A stretch of DNA of 47,579 nucleotides, taken from CAYMEV01 sp964389675 [NCBI: uncultured Candidatus Sumerlaeota bacterium] (GTDB lineage: Bacteria > CAYMEV01). Positions 1 to 7,578 of this stretch are shown here, in pieces. Both the position numbers and the translations under genes were made by a program. The stretch lies in the NCBI GenBank assembly GCA_964389675.1, contig CAYMEV010000009.1:1-47579 (forward strand), given 5' to 3'. Under the pieces are notes generated by a model. The model saw only the letters and a program-made list of their open reading frames with translations. It ran no database searches and had not been told where the DNA came from. The stretch's first letter is position 1, and each line of letters opens with the position of its first letter.

Positions 1-1
1 T

Positions 2-130
2 AAAATTGAAATAATTGACATCACATCACCTGAAATCCCCGAAAAATACAGGGCATCAAAATTCCTGCAGATACTTCCCTGTGAAGGGATGGATGGGATA
101 ACAGCATTTCTTCTTAAGCGGAGATCCTGA
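2..130 (+). CDS. C-terminal end of an RsmB-like 16S rRNA methyltransferase (partial)
   Basis: An open frame enters from the left edge and stops at TGA 128-130, giving about 42 residues. The tail reads FLQILPCEGMDGITAFLLKR, which resembles the end of RsmB/Sun-family m5C methyltransferases, where a Leu-Pro...Asp-Gly stretch is followed by a hydrophobic strand and basic residues. RsmB methylates a 16S rRNA cytosine using S-adenosylmethionine. Its position ahead of a PASTA protein and rpe fits a gene order I know from other bacteria. The catalytic domain lies outside the window, so the call rests on a short C-terminal similarity plus context. Confidence 0.5.
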   Translation, partial: KIEIIDITSPEIPEKYRASKFLQILPCEGMDGITAFLLKRRS

Positions 131-142
131 GCTATATATTAA

Positions 143-171
143 TTGACTAATATGTTAATGCAAATTACTAT
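143..171 (+). promoter_or_regulatory. Sigma70-type promoter upstream of the PASTA gene
   Basis: TTGACT (143-148) and TACTAT (166-171) are separated by 17 bases, close to the sigma70 consensus. Transcription would start near 178, about 44 bases before the ATG at 222. It would drive the PASTA-rpe-purH group. Prediction from sequence only. Confidence 0.5.
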
Positions 172-221
172 CTAATTATAAATAATTTGACAGCTGTAAT
201 TGTTTTGAGGATTTTGCCGAT

Positions 222-1178
222 ATGAACAGGTACCTGAAAAGCATAGTGAGTATTTTCATTATTATGATAATATCTGGTATTATTTTTGCTGCTGTATTTT
301 ATGCCGGTATCAGGTTTATATTTGTCAAAAAGGAGATTGTCCTTCCTGATTTTACCAATAAGCAGTTATACAATGCGCAGAAAGAAGCTCAGGATTTAGG
401 GTGTCATCTGTACATAGCGGACCTGGCATATACCATGGATAAGGACGCAGGCATTGTAATAAGCCAGAGGATTAAGCCAGGCACAGTCGTGGCAAAAAGC
501 CGCAGTATTCCTGTAAATGTCAGCCTGGGACCGGAAAAGGCTTTCTTAATTGATTATACCGGACATTCATATTATGAGGCATTGAATAATCTAAAGATGA
601 AAGGCTTCTCCCCCGGTGAAATTACAGAGGTCTATTCAAGCTATTTTCTGCCAGGCCAGGTAATAGCACAGCACCCCTCTGCAGGCCAGGAGATTAACAA
701 GAATACTCCTGTAAACCTGCTTGTAAGCATGGGCAAGAAGAATAAGAGATATATACTCCCGGACCTTATAGGCAGGGATTTTTTTGAGGTTCAGTATATA
801 CTGGACAGCATGAATGTCTATATAGATGAGATTCATTATAAGGAGGTTAAGGGGTTCCCTGAGGATATAGTGGTCAATCAGAATCCGGTAAGCGGCACTC
901 TTGTTCATGAAGGGGATTATATCTCCCTCTACCTTAATAAAAGGGGTATTACCGACTATATAAGGCAGAAATACCTGTATGAGATAATTCCGGTACCCCC
1001 CGGAATAATCGATTATAAACTGGAGCTGTTCAAAAGGAAGGGAAAAAGCTCTGAACTCATTTGGGAAAAGAAGGTAAAGCCAGGCACACATTACCATCTT
1101 ATTATTAACGGATTTAAGGATGATACATATTATCTTTATATAAATGACAGGATGTTCAAGAAATATACATTAAGGTGA
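222..1178 (+). CDS. Membrane-anchored PASTA-domain protein
   Basis: 318 residues. A short cytoplasmic N-terminus is followed by one membrane helix (about residues 8-31), then three PASTA-like repeats at roughly 40-105, 108-172 and 177-243, each starting with a (V/I)(L)PD-type motif such as VLPDFTNKQ and YILPDLIGRDF. A non-PASTA tail of about 75 residues follows. PASTA domains bind peptidoglycan or muropeptides when attached to Ser/Thr kinases or PBPs; here no kinase or transpeptidase domain is fused, so this is a stand-alone envelope PASTA protein. The stop overlaps the ribosome binding site of rpe. The start ATG at 222 has a weak upstream GAGGAT. The exact role is unknown; a cell-wall or division-related function is inferred from the domain only. 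Confidence 0.85.
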   Translation: MNRYLKSIVSIFIIMIISGIIFAAVFYAGIRFIFVKKEIVLPDFTNKQLYNAQKEAQDLGCHLYIADLAYTMDKDAGIVISQRIKPGTVVAKSRSIPVNVSLGPEKAFLIDYTGHSYYEALNNLKMKGFSPGEITEVYSSYFLPGQVIAQHPSAGQEINKNTPVNLLVSMGKKNKRYILPDLIGRDFFEVQYILDSMNVYIDEIHYKEVKGFPEDIVVNQNPVSGTLVHEGDYISLYLNKRGITDYIRQKYLYEIIPVPPGIIDYKLELFKRKGKSSELIWEKKVKPGTHYHLIINGFKDDTYYLYINDRMFKKYTLR

Positions 1179-1186
1179 GTGATATA

Positions 1187-1876
1187 ATGAAAAAACCTAT
1201 AATAGCACCATCACTGCTTTCAGCTGACTGGGGAAATCTGAAAAAGGATATAATAAGAATGAAGAAGCTTGGTGCAGACCTCCTGCACATTGACGTCATG
1301 GATGGTAATTTCGTACCGAATATCAGTATCGGAATCATGGTCCAGAAGTATCTGACAGAAGATGGAAAACCCATACTGCCATTTGATACACACCTGATGG
1401 TCAATGAACCTTATTACCTTCTGGAGCAGTGCGCAAAATTCCAGTCTGAATTTGTTACTGTACATACAGAAGCAGTCAGGCATATTAACAGGCTGGTGCA
1501 GATGATCAGGGAACTTGGCATGAAACCGGGAGTTTCCATTAATCCCGGCACAAATGTAATGATGCTTGAGGATATACTGCCTTTTGTTGACCTTGTACTG
1601 GTAATGTCAGTAAATCCTGGATTTGGAGGCCAGAAGATGATACCGGAATGCCTTAATAAGGTAAAATGGCTTTATGAATACAGAAAGAAGCACTCCCTTT
1701 CATATCTAATTCAGGTGGACGGAGGCATTAAGATAGACAATATATCTTCTGTATGGGAAAATGGAGCAGATATTGCTGTAAGCGGATCAGGAATATTTGG
1801 ATCCGGAAACAGCAATATAATAATGGAGATGAAAAATAAATACAAAGAGGTAGGTCTACATGCTAAGGATAAATAG
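1187..1876 (+). CDS. rpe: Ribulose-phosphate 3-epimerase
   Basis: Interconverts ribulose 5-phosphate and xylulose 5-phosphate in the cytoplasmic pentose phosphate pathway. Family hallmarks in order: IAPSLLSADWGNL at the N-terminus, LHIDVMDGNFVPNIS (metal-ligand His/Asp), FDTHLMV, GVSINPGT, VLVMSVNPGFGGQ (phosphate-binding loop), IQVDGGIK and GADIAVSGSGIF. Length of about 229 residues is normal. I start it at ATG 1187 because AAGGTGAG at 1172-1179 is well spaced as its ribosome binding site; a GTG at 1175 in the same frame would add four residues but sits inside that site. The gene follows the PASTA gene directly and overlaps purH by 17 bases, so the three are probably cotranscribed. Confidence 0.95.
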   Translation: MKKPIIAPSLLSADWGNLKKDIIRMKKLGADLLHIDVMDGNFVPNISIGIMVQKYLTEDGKPILPFDTHLMVNEPYYLLEQCAKFQSEFVTVHTEAVRHINRLVQMIRELGMKPGVSINPGTNVMMLEDILPFVDLVLVMSVNPGFGGQKMIPECLNKVKWLYEYRKKHSLSYLIQVDGGIKIDNISSVWENGADIAVSGSGIFGSGNSNIIMEMKNKYKEVGLHAKDK

Positions 1877-3431
1877 AGCTCTTTTCAGCCTTACTGATAA
1901 GGACAGGTCATTGGAATTAGCACAAAGCCTTATAAAAAACAAAACGGAGATATATGCAAGCTCTGGCACCTGCAGATACCTTAAGGAAAACGGCATAGAT
2001 TCAGTAGATATCAGCACGATCACAGGATTCTCGCAATTGCTTGAGGGAAGGGTCAAGACACTTGATCCAAGGATATTTGCCCCGATACTTGCCAGAAAGC
2101 AGAAACCAGATGACTTAAAAGAGTTATCCTCTTTAGGCTTGAAGCCCTTTGACCTTATTGTCTGCAATCTCTACCCTTTTGAGCTGGTTTCACAGAATCC
2201 TTTCTGCAGCCACAATGATCTGCTGGAAAATATCGATATAGGCGGGGTAACTCTTATAAGGGCAGCTGCCAAAAACTACCAGAACTGCGCTGTCCTTACT
2301 TCACCAAGGCAGTATGCAGGTTTTACCAGGGAGCTTGATGATACTGGATGTATATCTTTAGAAACATTGCTTGAGCTGTCTGTTGAGGCCTTCCGAAGAA
2401 TAACTGTATATGACAGCTCAATTCTCAGAGAGCTCTCCCAGTTTAAGATAAGGGATGACAATATCGAGAAATCCCCTGAAAAGTTCCCGAGATACAATAC
2501 AATTCATCTGTCAAAACACAATGACCTCTCTTACGGTGAAAACCCCCATCAGGAAGCTGCCCTGTATACATGCCATGACAGAAACCTGCTGAGTGAATAC
2601 TCGATTGAACACCTGAATGGAAAGGACCTCTCCTACAATAATATAGTGGATACAGAAGGATGCCTTGCACTTCTTTCTGAATTTGAAAAAGAGAATATTT
2701 GCGCTATATTAAAACACACGAACCCTTGCGGAGTAGGTATCGGGGATACGCCTCTGAAAGCATTTAAGAGGGCATATGCAACGGATTCTGTAAGCCCTTT
2801 CGGAGGTATTGTAGGGTTCAACACAACACTTGATGAAGAAGCTGCCATAGAGCTTGCCAGAATGTTTCTTGAGGTGATCATTGCCCCCGATTATTCAGAA
2901 GACGCATTAAAAAGGCTTAAAAGAAAGAAAAAACTCCGCGTAATTAGATACAGAAGCAATAATATACCAAAAGGAGAGATTATTAATATAAAAAGGACTT
3001 CCATAGGGTTTATAATGCAGGACTCTGACTGGCTCAAGCCTGGATTTCCCATTAGAATAGCCACTAAAAGACAGCCTACGGAGGATGAGAAAACAGCAAT
3101 GGTCCTTGCATGGAAAACAGCAAAGCATACAAAAAGCAATGCTGTAGTTATAGCTGATAAGCATGGTACTGTGGGAATTGGCGCAGGACAGATGAACCGG
3201 GTAGGCGCATTAAAGATTGCACTGTCAAACAGCGAACTTGATGCAAAGGGAGCAGTAATGGCATCTGACGGATTTTTCCCTTTCAGTGACAGCATAGAAC
3301 TTGCAGTCAGGGCTGGAATAACCGCCATTATACAGCCCGGAGGATCAATAAGGGATGCAGAGGTGATCAAGGCTGCCGATGATGCAAATATAACCATGGT
3401 TTTAACAGGTTTCAGGAATTTTAAGCATTAA
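1860..3431 (+). CDS. purH: Bifunctional AICAR formyltransferase / IMP cyclohydrolase
   Basis: 523 residues, normal length. Catalyses the last two steps of IMP synthesis, using 10-formyl-THF. The N-terminal MGS-like cyclohydrolase domain shows SGTCRYLKENGI, GRVKTLDPRI, NLYPFE and ENIDIGGVTLIRAAAKN. The transformylase domain shows YGENPHQ, LNGKDLSYNNIVDTEGC, the catalytic ILKHTNPCGVG, DSVSPFGGIVGFN, ADKHGTVGIGAGQMNRV and, near the C-terminus, QPGGSIRDAEVI and MVLTGFRN. An oddity is GRVKTLDP, where most homologues I know have GRVKTLHP, followed by IFAPIL instead of the usual HGGIL/HAGIL-type sequence; the lysine of KT is kept. It begins inside the end of rpe (translational coupling likely). Confidence 0.96.
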   Translation: MLRINRALFSLTDKDRSLELAQSLIKNKTEIYASSGTCRYLKENGIDSVDISTITGFSQLLEGRVKTLDPRIFAPILARKQKPDDLKELSSLGLKPFDLIVCNLYPFELVSQNPFCSHNDLLENIDIGGVTLIRAAAKNYQNCAVLTSPRQYAGFTRELDDTGCISLETLLELSVEAFRRITVYDSSILRELSQFKIRDDNIEKSPEKFPRYNTIHLSKHNDLSYGENPHQEAALYTCHDRNLLSEYSIEHLNGKDLSYNNIVDTEGCLALLSEFEKENICAILKHTNPCGVGIGDTPLKAFKRAYATDSVSPFGGIVGFNTTLDEEAAIELARMFLEVIIAPDYSEDALKRLKRKKKLRVIRYRSNNIPKGEIINIKRTSIGFIMQDSDWLKPGFPIRIATKRQPTEDEKTAMVLAWKTAKHTKSNAVVIADKHGTVGIGAGQMNRVGALKIALSNSELDAKGAVMASDGFFPFSDSIELAVRAGITAIIQPGGSIRDAEVIKAADDANITMVLTGFRNFKH

Positions 3432-3458
3432 TAGCATATAATATAAAGGAGGAATATC

Positions 3459-4079
3459 ATGAAAAGGCTTTTTCCATTGTTTTTCATTCTAATTCTTGCA
3501 GGGTTCACAGTTGCTGATTCAGCAGAATACGGCATAAAGGGCGGATACCTGTATATAGGTGAATATGACTTTGAGGGCAGCGATGTCACAGGCATAAGGG
3601 ATGACTCAAGCGGTACCATATATGGATTTGAGAGTTACTCACAGATTCTCCCCATATTGGCACTGAATTTTGAGGTAGGCTATACAAAGAGTACCGAGGA
3701 TATTGATTTCGGCCCGGATATTGACTCTTCTTACGATACAAGAATAACACCCGTCTCCCTCAACCTGCTGCTGACATTTGGCAGTGACCTTCTTCAGTTA
3801 TATGGCGGTGCAGGTGTCGGAGGTTATTATGTAAAAAGCGACTTCAATTTCTCAAGCGGTGATTTTGACTTCAGCGGAAGTGAAAGCAAATGGTTCTGGG
3901 GGTTCCAGGTAAAAGGCGGTATCAAATTCTGGCTATCTGAAGCATTCGGCATATATGCAGAATACCAGTACAGAAGATTTGGTGAAGACATGGAATATGA
4001 TACTGATCTTGTAAACCTGAGGCATGATGATGATGTCATCCTAAGCCAGATCTGTGCCGGGATACTATTTACATTCTAA
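3459..4079 (+). CDS. Outer-membrane beta-barrel protein (porin-like fold)
   Basis: 206 residues with a classical signal peptide (MKRLFPLFFILILAGF..., probable cleavage around residue 20 after ADSA). The mature part has alternating hydrophobic and aromatic strands separated by Asp/Ser/Gly-rich turns, with typical barrel phrases such as YGIKGGYLYIG, LYGGAGVGGYYV and AEYQYRRFG. It ends in an aromatic residue (...GILFTF), the usual signal for BAM-dependent insertion. This points to a small 8-10 strand barrel of the OmpA/OMP_b-brl type. A strong AAAGGAGG site precedes the ATG. Specific function is unknown. Confidence 0.75.
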   Translation: MKRLFPLFFILILAGFTVADSAEYGIKGGYLYIGEYDFEGSDVTGIRDDSSGTIYGFESYSQILPILALNFEVGYTKSTEDIDFGPDIDSSYDTRITPVSLNLLLTFGSDLLQLYGGAGVGGYYVKSDFNFSSGDFDFSGSESKWFWGFQVKGGIKFWLSEAFGIYAEYQYRRFGEDMEYDTDLVNLRHDDDVILSQICAGILFTF

Positions 4080-4129
4080 AGCATTATTTTATATTAAAAC
4101 ACATGCTTCCATATAACCGGACATGAAGC

Positions 4130-4435
4130 TTGAGAACTGAAACACTGGCTATAATTGAGGTTATATCAAAAATCCCTGAAGGAAGGGTAATGACCTATGG
4201 CCAGGTCGGGTCATGCGCAGGGATTTATAATGGTGCAAGGCAGGTCGTATGGGCTCTAAGGGCATATTCCCAAAAATACAGGCTTCCCTGGCACAGGGTA
4301 ATAAACTCTCGGGGTTATATTTCCTTAAAGGACTCTGAAGGCAGTTGTCTGCAGAGGAAGCTTCTTGAAGCAGAAGGCATTGAAATATCTATGGATGGCA
4401 GGGTTGATCTTGCCAGATATAGGTTTAATGAATAG
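4130..4435 (+). CDS. Alkyltransferase-like (ATL) DNA-repair protein
   Basis: 101 residues with the fold of the C-terminal domain of O6-alkylguanine-DNA alkyltransferase: VISKIPEGRVMTYGQVG, then GARQVVWALRA (helix-turn-helix region) and LPWHRVINSRGYIS. The active-site PCHR of true alkyltransferases is PWHR here (Trp at about residue 54), the signature of ATL proteins. ATLs bind O6-alkylguanine without dealkylating it and hand the lesion to nucleotide excision repair; this function is established for the family, not shown here. The frame opens with TTG at 4130 (no in-frame ATG nearby; the ATG at 4123 is out of frame). The ribosome binding site is weak. Confidence 0.88.
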   Translation: MRTETLAIIEVISKIPEGRVMTYGQVGSCAGIYNGARQVVWALRAYSQKYRLPWHRVINSRGYISLKDSEGSCLQRKLLEAEGIEISMDGRVDLARYRFNE

Positions 4436-4491
4436 CATTCAGACTGGAAGTAATATGCCAGAATAAATAAAAAAATTACTGAATTTTATTC

Positions 4492-4520
4492 TTGAAATGA
4501 ATTATAGCATCCAATATACT
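4492..4520 (+). promoter_or_regulatory. Sigma70-type promoter for the thioredoxin/DUF5648 gene
   Basis: TTGAAA (4492-4497) and TATACT (4515-4520) with a 17-base spacer. Start expected near 4527, giving a leader of about 67 bases before ATG 4594. Suggests this gene is its own transcription unit, in line with the terminator at 5653-5684. Confidence 0.55.
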
Positions 4521-4593
4521 TATCTGTTTAACAATACAGGGCAGGAAACTTGAGCCTTTTGCTTATTGTTAGTAATAAAACAAGGAGAGAGTA

Positions 4594-5634
4594 ATGAGAA
4601 ATCTGGCATTTTTTAGCATTATTATCCTATTTTGTGCCTCATTTTTGATCGCCTATGAAGTAGGAGATGTGGTTGATGACTTTACATGGCTTGACAGTGA
4701 CGGTGGTGAGCCTGTCGAGAGGACGCTTTATGAAGTAACTGCGGCAAACAAGATACTGTTCATTGGCTTCGGAGCAACATGGTGCCCGCATTGCGTGGAA
4801 GCAGCGCCTATACTTCAGGAATACTGGGAAGAGATTGGAAGCACTCATTTTCACCTGATAATGACCATGCAGGATGTAAACAGCTGGGATGCTATAAATG
4901 GTTCCAGATGGCGCACCAGGTTTACGCCAAACCTTACATTCTTTCTTTCAATTGCATCCGCATTGTATAATCCTTACTACAGTGTTTTCGGGAATGGTTA
5001 TATACCCTATATTATAGTAATTGATACCAATAATGTCCTCAGGCACTCAGGCAATTCAAGGCCTACACTGCAGTTCCTCCAGAACCTGATTGCAGAAAAT
5101 ACACAGCTGGTGGTATACCGCTTCTTCAATACCTTAAGGGGTGGGCATTTATATACTAGCAGTGAGATTGAAAGGGATTATATACTGCAAAACCTTCCGG
5201 AGTGGAGTTTTGAAGGGCCGAAATTTGAGGTTCAGGAAGCCATGGAGCCTGGAACTACAGCAGTATACCGCTTCTTTAACAATATAACAGGAATTCATTT
5301 CTACACCATAAGCGAGCAGGAAAGGGATGAAGTAATGCAGCTGCCTCAATGGAACTATGAGGGCGTAAAGTTCTATCTTTATCCTGCCTTTGCTGAAGGT
5401 ACAATACCTGTTTACCGTTTCTTCAACCATGCAAGAGGAGGCCATCTCTACACAATTAGCGAGATCGAGAGGGATGCCGTTATGCAGCTGCCTGACTGGG
5501 ACTATGAAGGCATAGCATTCTATGTTCTTCAGTATGCAAAGGGAAGAAACAGCAATAATGATAAATTAAAGAAAAAGGAAAATACTCCCGGGAAGGAAAT
5601 TAAAATCAGGAAAGAATACAGCAAGATCCGGTAA
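4594..5634 (+). CDS. Exported thioredoxin-fold protein with three DUF5648-type repeats
   Basis: 346 residues. A signal peptide (about residues 1-20, ending SFLIAYE) leads into a TlpA-like thioredoxin domain (about 22-165) with the redox motif WCPHC (Trp63, Cys64, Cys67) and a cis-Pro-like GYIPYIIVID. After it come three repeats starting near residues 174, 226 and 275, each with VYRFFN, (G)HLYT or HFYT, SE.ERD, a WxYEG/WSFEG motif and a final F-Y-V type strand: the DUF5648 module often found in secreted proteins. The C-terminal 35 residues are highly charged and lysine-rich. The three repeats match, one by one and in the same order, those of the protein at 25096-26586. A periplasmic or surface disulfide/thiol role tethered by the repeat domain is inferred. 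Confidence 0.85.
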   Translation: MRNLAFFSIIILFCASFLIAYEVGDVVDDFTWLDSDGGEPVERTLYEVTAANKILFIGFGATWCPHCVEAAPILQEYWEEIGSTHFHLIMTMQDVNSWDAINGSRWRTRFTPNLTFFLSIASALYNPYYSVFGNGYIPYIIVIDTNNVLRHSGNSRPTLQFLQNLIAENTQLVVYRFFNTLRGGHLYTSSEIERDYILQNLPEWSFEGPKFEVQEAMEPGTTAVYRFFNNITGIHFYTISEQERDEVMQLPQWNYEGVKFYLYPAFAEGTIPVYRFFNHARGGHLYTISEIERDAVMQLPDWDYEGIAFYVLQYAKGRNSNNDKLKKKENTPGKEIKIRKEYSKIR

Positions 5635-5652
5635 TAACCAGGAAATAATGAT

Positions 5653-5684
5653 GAAGCAGCAGGGAAACCTGCTGCTTCTTTTTA
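5653..5684 (+). terminator. Rho-independent terminator
   Basis: An 11-base-pair stem (5653-5663 with 5668-5678), GAAA tetraloop (5664-5667) and a run of five T. Ends the gene at 4594-5634. It also sits just past the end of rnfA on the other strand, but no T-run is seen in that direction. Confidence 0.85.
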
Positions 5685-6263
5685 TTATATACCTTTTACA
5701 AGGTTTGCAAAACCCATAAAAGCAAGTGCAATAATTCCTGCTGTTATGAATGATATGGGGTTTCCTTTCATGCCTTCAGGGATATCAGAGACTTCCAGCC
5801 TTTCCCTGACTCCGGCAAAAATTACCAGCGCCAGTGTAAAACCTACTGCTGAACCAAATGCAAAAACAAGATTGTAAACCAGGCTATACTGCCTTTGAAT
5901 ATTCAATATTGCAACACCAAGTATTGCACAGTTTGTTGTAATCAGGGGAAGATAGATGCCAAGAGCCTTATAAAGCACAGGGCTGAGCTTTTTCAAGGCT
6001 ATCTCGACCAGCTGCACCAATGAGGCAATGACAAGTATAAACACAACTGTCTGGAGGTACTCTATCCCGAAATGAATGAGCAGCTGCTGCATGAAGTATG
6101 TAATACCGCTGGCAAGCGTCATTACAAAGACAACTGCCATTCCCATGCCCAGAGATGTTGAAATGCTCTTTGAAACTCCGAAATATGGGCATAGTCCAAG
6201 AAAATTTGAAAATATAACATTGGTAACAAAAACAGATGCAATAATTATAAGAATTAAAGTCAT
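5685..6263 (-). CDS. rnfA: Rnf electron transport complex subunit A
   Basis: 192 residues, normal length, with about six membrane helices. The N-terminus has [19 protein letters not shown], containing the conserved Cys that in RnfA/RnfE (and NqrD/NqrE) ligates an intramembrane Fe-S cluster. The later segment [13 protein letters not shown] carries the second conserved NCAILG-type Cys motif. RnfA pairs with RnfE in the membrane core that couples ferredoxin oxidation and NAD+ reduction to ion transport. It is the last gene of the B-C-D-G-E-A order. It starts 12 bases after rnfE, with AGGAGG ahead of the ATG. Confidence 0.95.
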   Translation of the reverse strand: MTLILIIIASVFVTNVIFSNFLGLCPYFGVSKSISTSLGMGMAVVFVMTLASGITYFMQQLLIHFGIEYLQTVVFILVIASLVQLVEIALKKLSPVLYKALGIYLPLITTNCAILGVAILNIQRQYSLVYNLVFAFGSAVGFTLALVIFAGVRERLEVSDIPEGMKGNPISFITAGIIALAFMGFANLVKGI

Positions 6264-6275
6264 TTCAGTCCTCCT

Positions 6276-6872
6276 TTAGCCTTTTGCCTTTTCAAGCTTG
6301 TTCAGAAGGCCCATAAGAAGGCCTATTGTCAAAAATGCCCCTGGAGGGAGTATCAGCACTATAACGCCCGGGTAACTGCTTCCAAGCAGGGGAACCTTAA
6401 AGAGGCTTCCTCCTCCTATGAATTCCCTTACAATTCCAAGGCTCAAAAGTGCAAGTGTAAATCCAAGGCCCATTCCCAGCCCGTCAACTATTGACAGAAA
6501 CAGGCCGTTCTTTGAAGCAAATGCCTCAGCCCTGCCGAGGATTATACAGTTTACTACTATCAGGGGGATAAAAAGACCGAGGCTTTTGTGCAGGTCATAC
6601 ATGAAACCCTTCAGGAAAAGGTCTACAACTGTAACAAATGATGCTATAACAACAATAAAACATGGTATCCTGATCTTATCCGGTATAAGATTCCTTATCA
6701 TTGATATGACAATATTGGAGCAGACAAGGACAAATGTCATGGACATTCCCATCCCAAGCGCATCAGTTGCCGATGTTGATGTTGCCAGCGCAGGGCACAG
6801 GCCCAGCATAAGGCGGAATACGGGATTTTCCTTAAGAAAGCCCTTTGTAAATTCTTTCATGATTGAAGACAT
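6276..6872 (-). CDS. rnfE: Rnf electron transport complex subunit E
   Basis: 198 residues from the ATG at 6872, the normal RnfE length. A longer open frame reaches 7046, but that part overlaps rnfG in another frame and lacks a ribosome binding site; GGAGGAG lies just ahead of 6872. Sequence features: FLKENPVFRLMLGLCPALATSTSA near the start (conserved Cys), VVNCIILGRAEAFA in the middle (second conserved Cys), and five to six helices. Homologous to RnfA in the neighbouring gene and forms with it the membrane core of the complex. The start lies one base past the rnfG stop. Confidence 0.95.
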   Translation of the reverse strand: MSSIMKEFTKGFLKENPVFRLMLGLCPALATSTSATDALGMGMSMTFVLVCSNIVISMIRNLIPDKIRIPCFIVVIASFVTVVDLFLKGFMYDLHKSLGLFIPLIVVNCIILGRAEAFASKNGLFLSIVDGLGMGLGFTLALLSLGIVREFIGGGSLFKVPLLGSSYPGVIVLILPPGAFLTIGLLMGLLNKLEKAKG

Positions 6873-6873
6873 C

Positions 6874-7578
6874 TTACTCCTCCTTTCCTGTTCCAGTCTG
6901 TTCATCCACTTCGCCGGCTGTTTCTTGCTCCTGAAGGGCAGCAGGCTCTGCTTCTTCAATATCTGTTGTGGATTCTTCCTGTATTGTATCTGTATTTTCT
7001 TTAATAAACTCTGAATATATCGGATATGCTGTATTAAAGGCTTCACAAACTGCTCTTGAAGTAATTGTTGCAGCAGTCAGAGCATCAATCTGACCGCCGT
7101 CCTTAGTGACCTTGAATGTATAGTCTGCTGAAACCGGCTTGCCTTTGAACTGGGCATCCTGCCATTCCTTTTCCCTCATCTTGTCTCCAAGGCCCGGGGT
7201 CTCTGCATGTGAAAGGACATACATGCCATTGACAGATGAATCTGATGATCTAATGCCGACCATTATTGTCAGTCTGCCCCCATAACCGCTGTCAGACAAA
7301 ATATTGAAGGCCGCCCCTGTCATAATGCCGTTTTTTCTGCCTATATATACTGTAATATCATGATCATTATAGCTTACATTCTTTTTATCCTCGAACGGAT
7401 TGTTGTCATAATCCGGCAATACCTCATTAATTGCTTTCAGCGTTTCTTTCTCCTGGGATGCCCTTATTGGCTCCTGTACAATACCGTTTACATATGACAG
7501 CCCCGCAGCGCTGATGAAGGTAATTAATGTAAGGATAAGAACCATGTATAAAAGGGAGTTTTTGTTAATCTCAGCCAT
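6874..7578 (-). CDS. rnfG: Rnf electron transport complex subunit G, FMN-binding
   Basis: 234 residues from the ATG at 7578, chosen because GGAGGG lies nine bases upstream; the frame could be extended to 7599 only within rnfD. One N-terminal membrane helix (about residues 10-30) anchors an extracytoplasmic FMN-binding domain. The motif DALTAATITSRAV contains the threonine that carries covalently bound FMN in RnfG/NqrC relatives. GYGGRLTIMVGI and HAETPGLGDKM are further family motifs. After the domain there is a tail of about 40 residues rich in Glu, Asp, Thr and Gln, longer and more acidic than I expect for RnfG. The start overlaps the rnfD end by eight bases. Confidence 0.93.
   Translation of the reverse strand: MAEINKNSLLYMVLILTLITFISAAGLSYVNGIVQEPIRASQEKETLKAINEVLPDYDNNPFEDKKNVSYNDHDITVYIGRKNGIMTGAAFNILSDSGYGGRLTIMVGIRSSDSSVNGMYVLSHAETPGLGDKMREKEWQDAQFKGKPVSADYTFKVTKDGGQIDALTAATITSRAVCEAFNTAYPIYSEFIKENTDTIQEESTTDIEEAEPAALQEQETAGEVDEQTGTGKEE

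Noticed and set aside
6873-7046. N-terminal extension of rnfE upstream of 6872
   Set aside because: It overlaps rnfG in another frame, has no ribosome binding site and is absent from the RnfE family.
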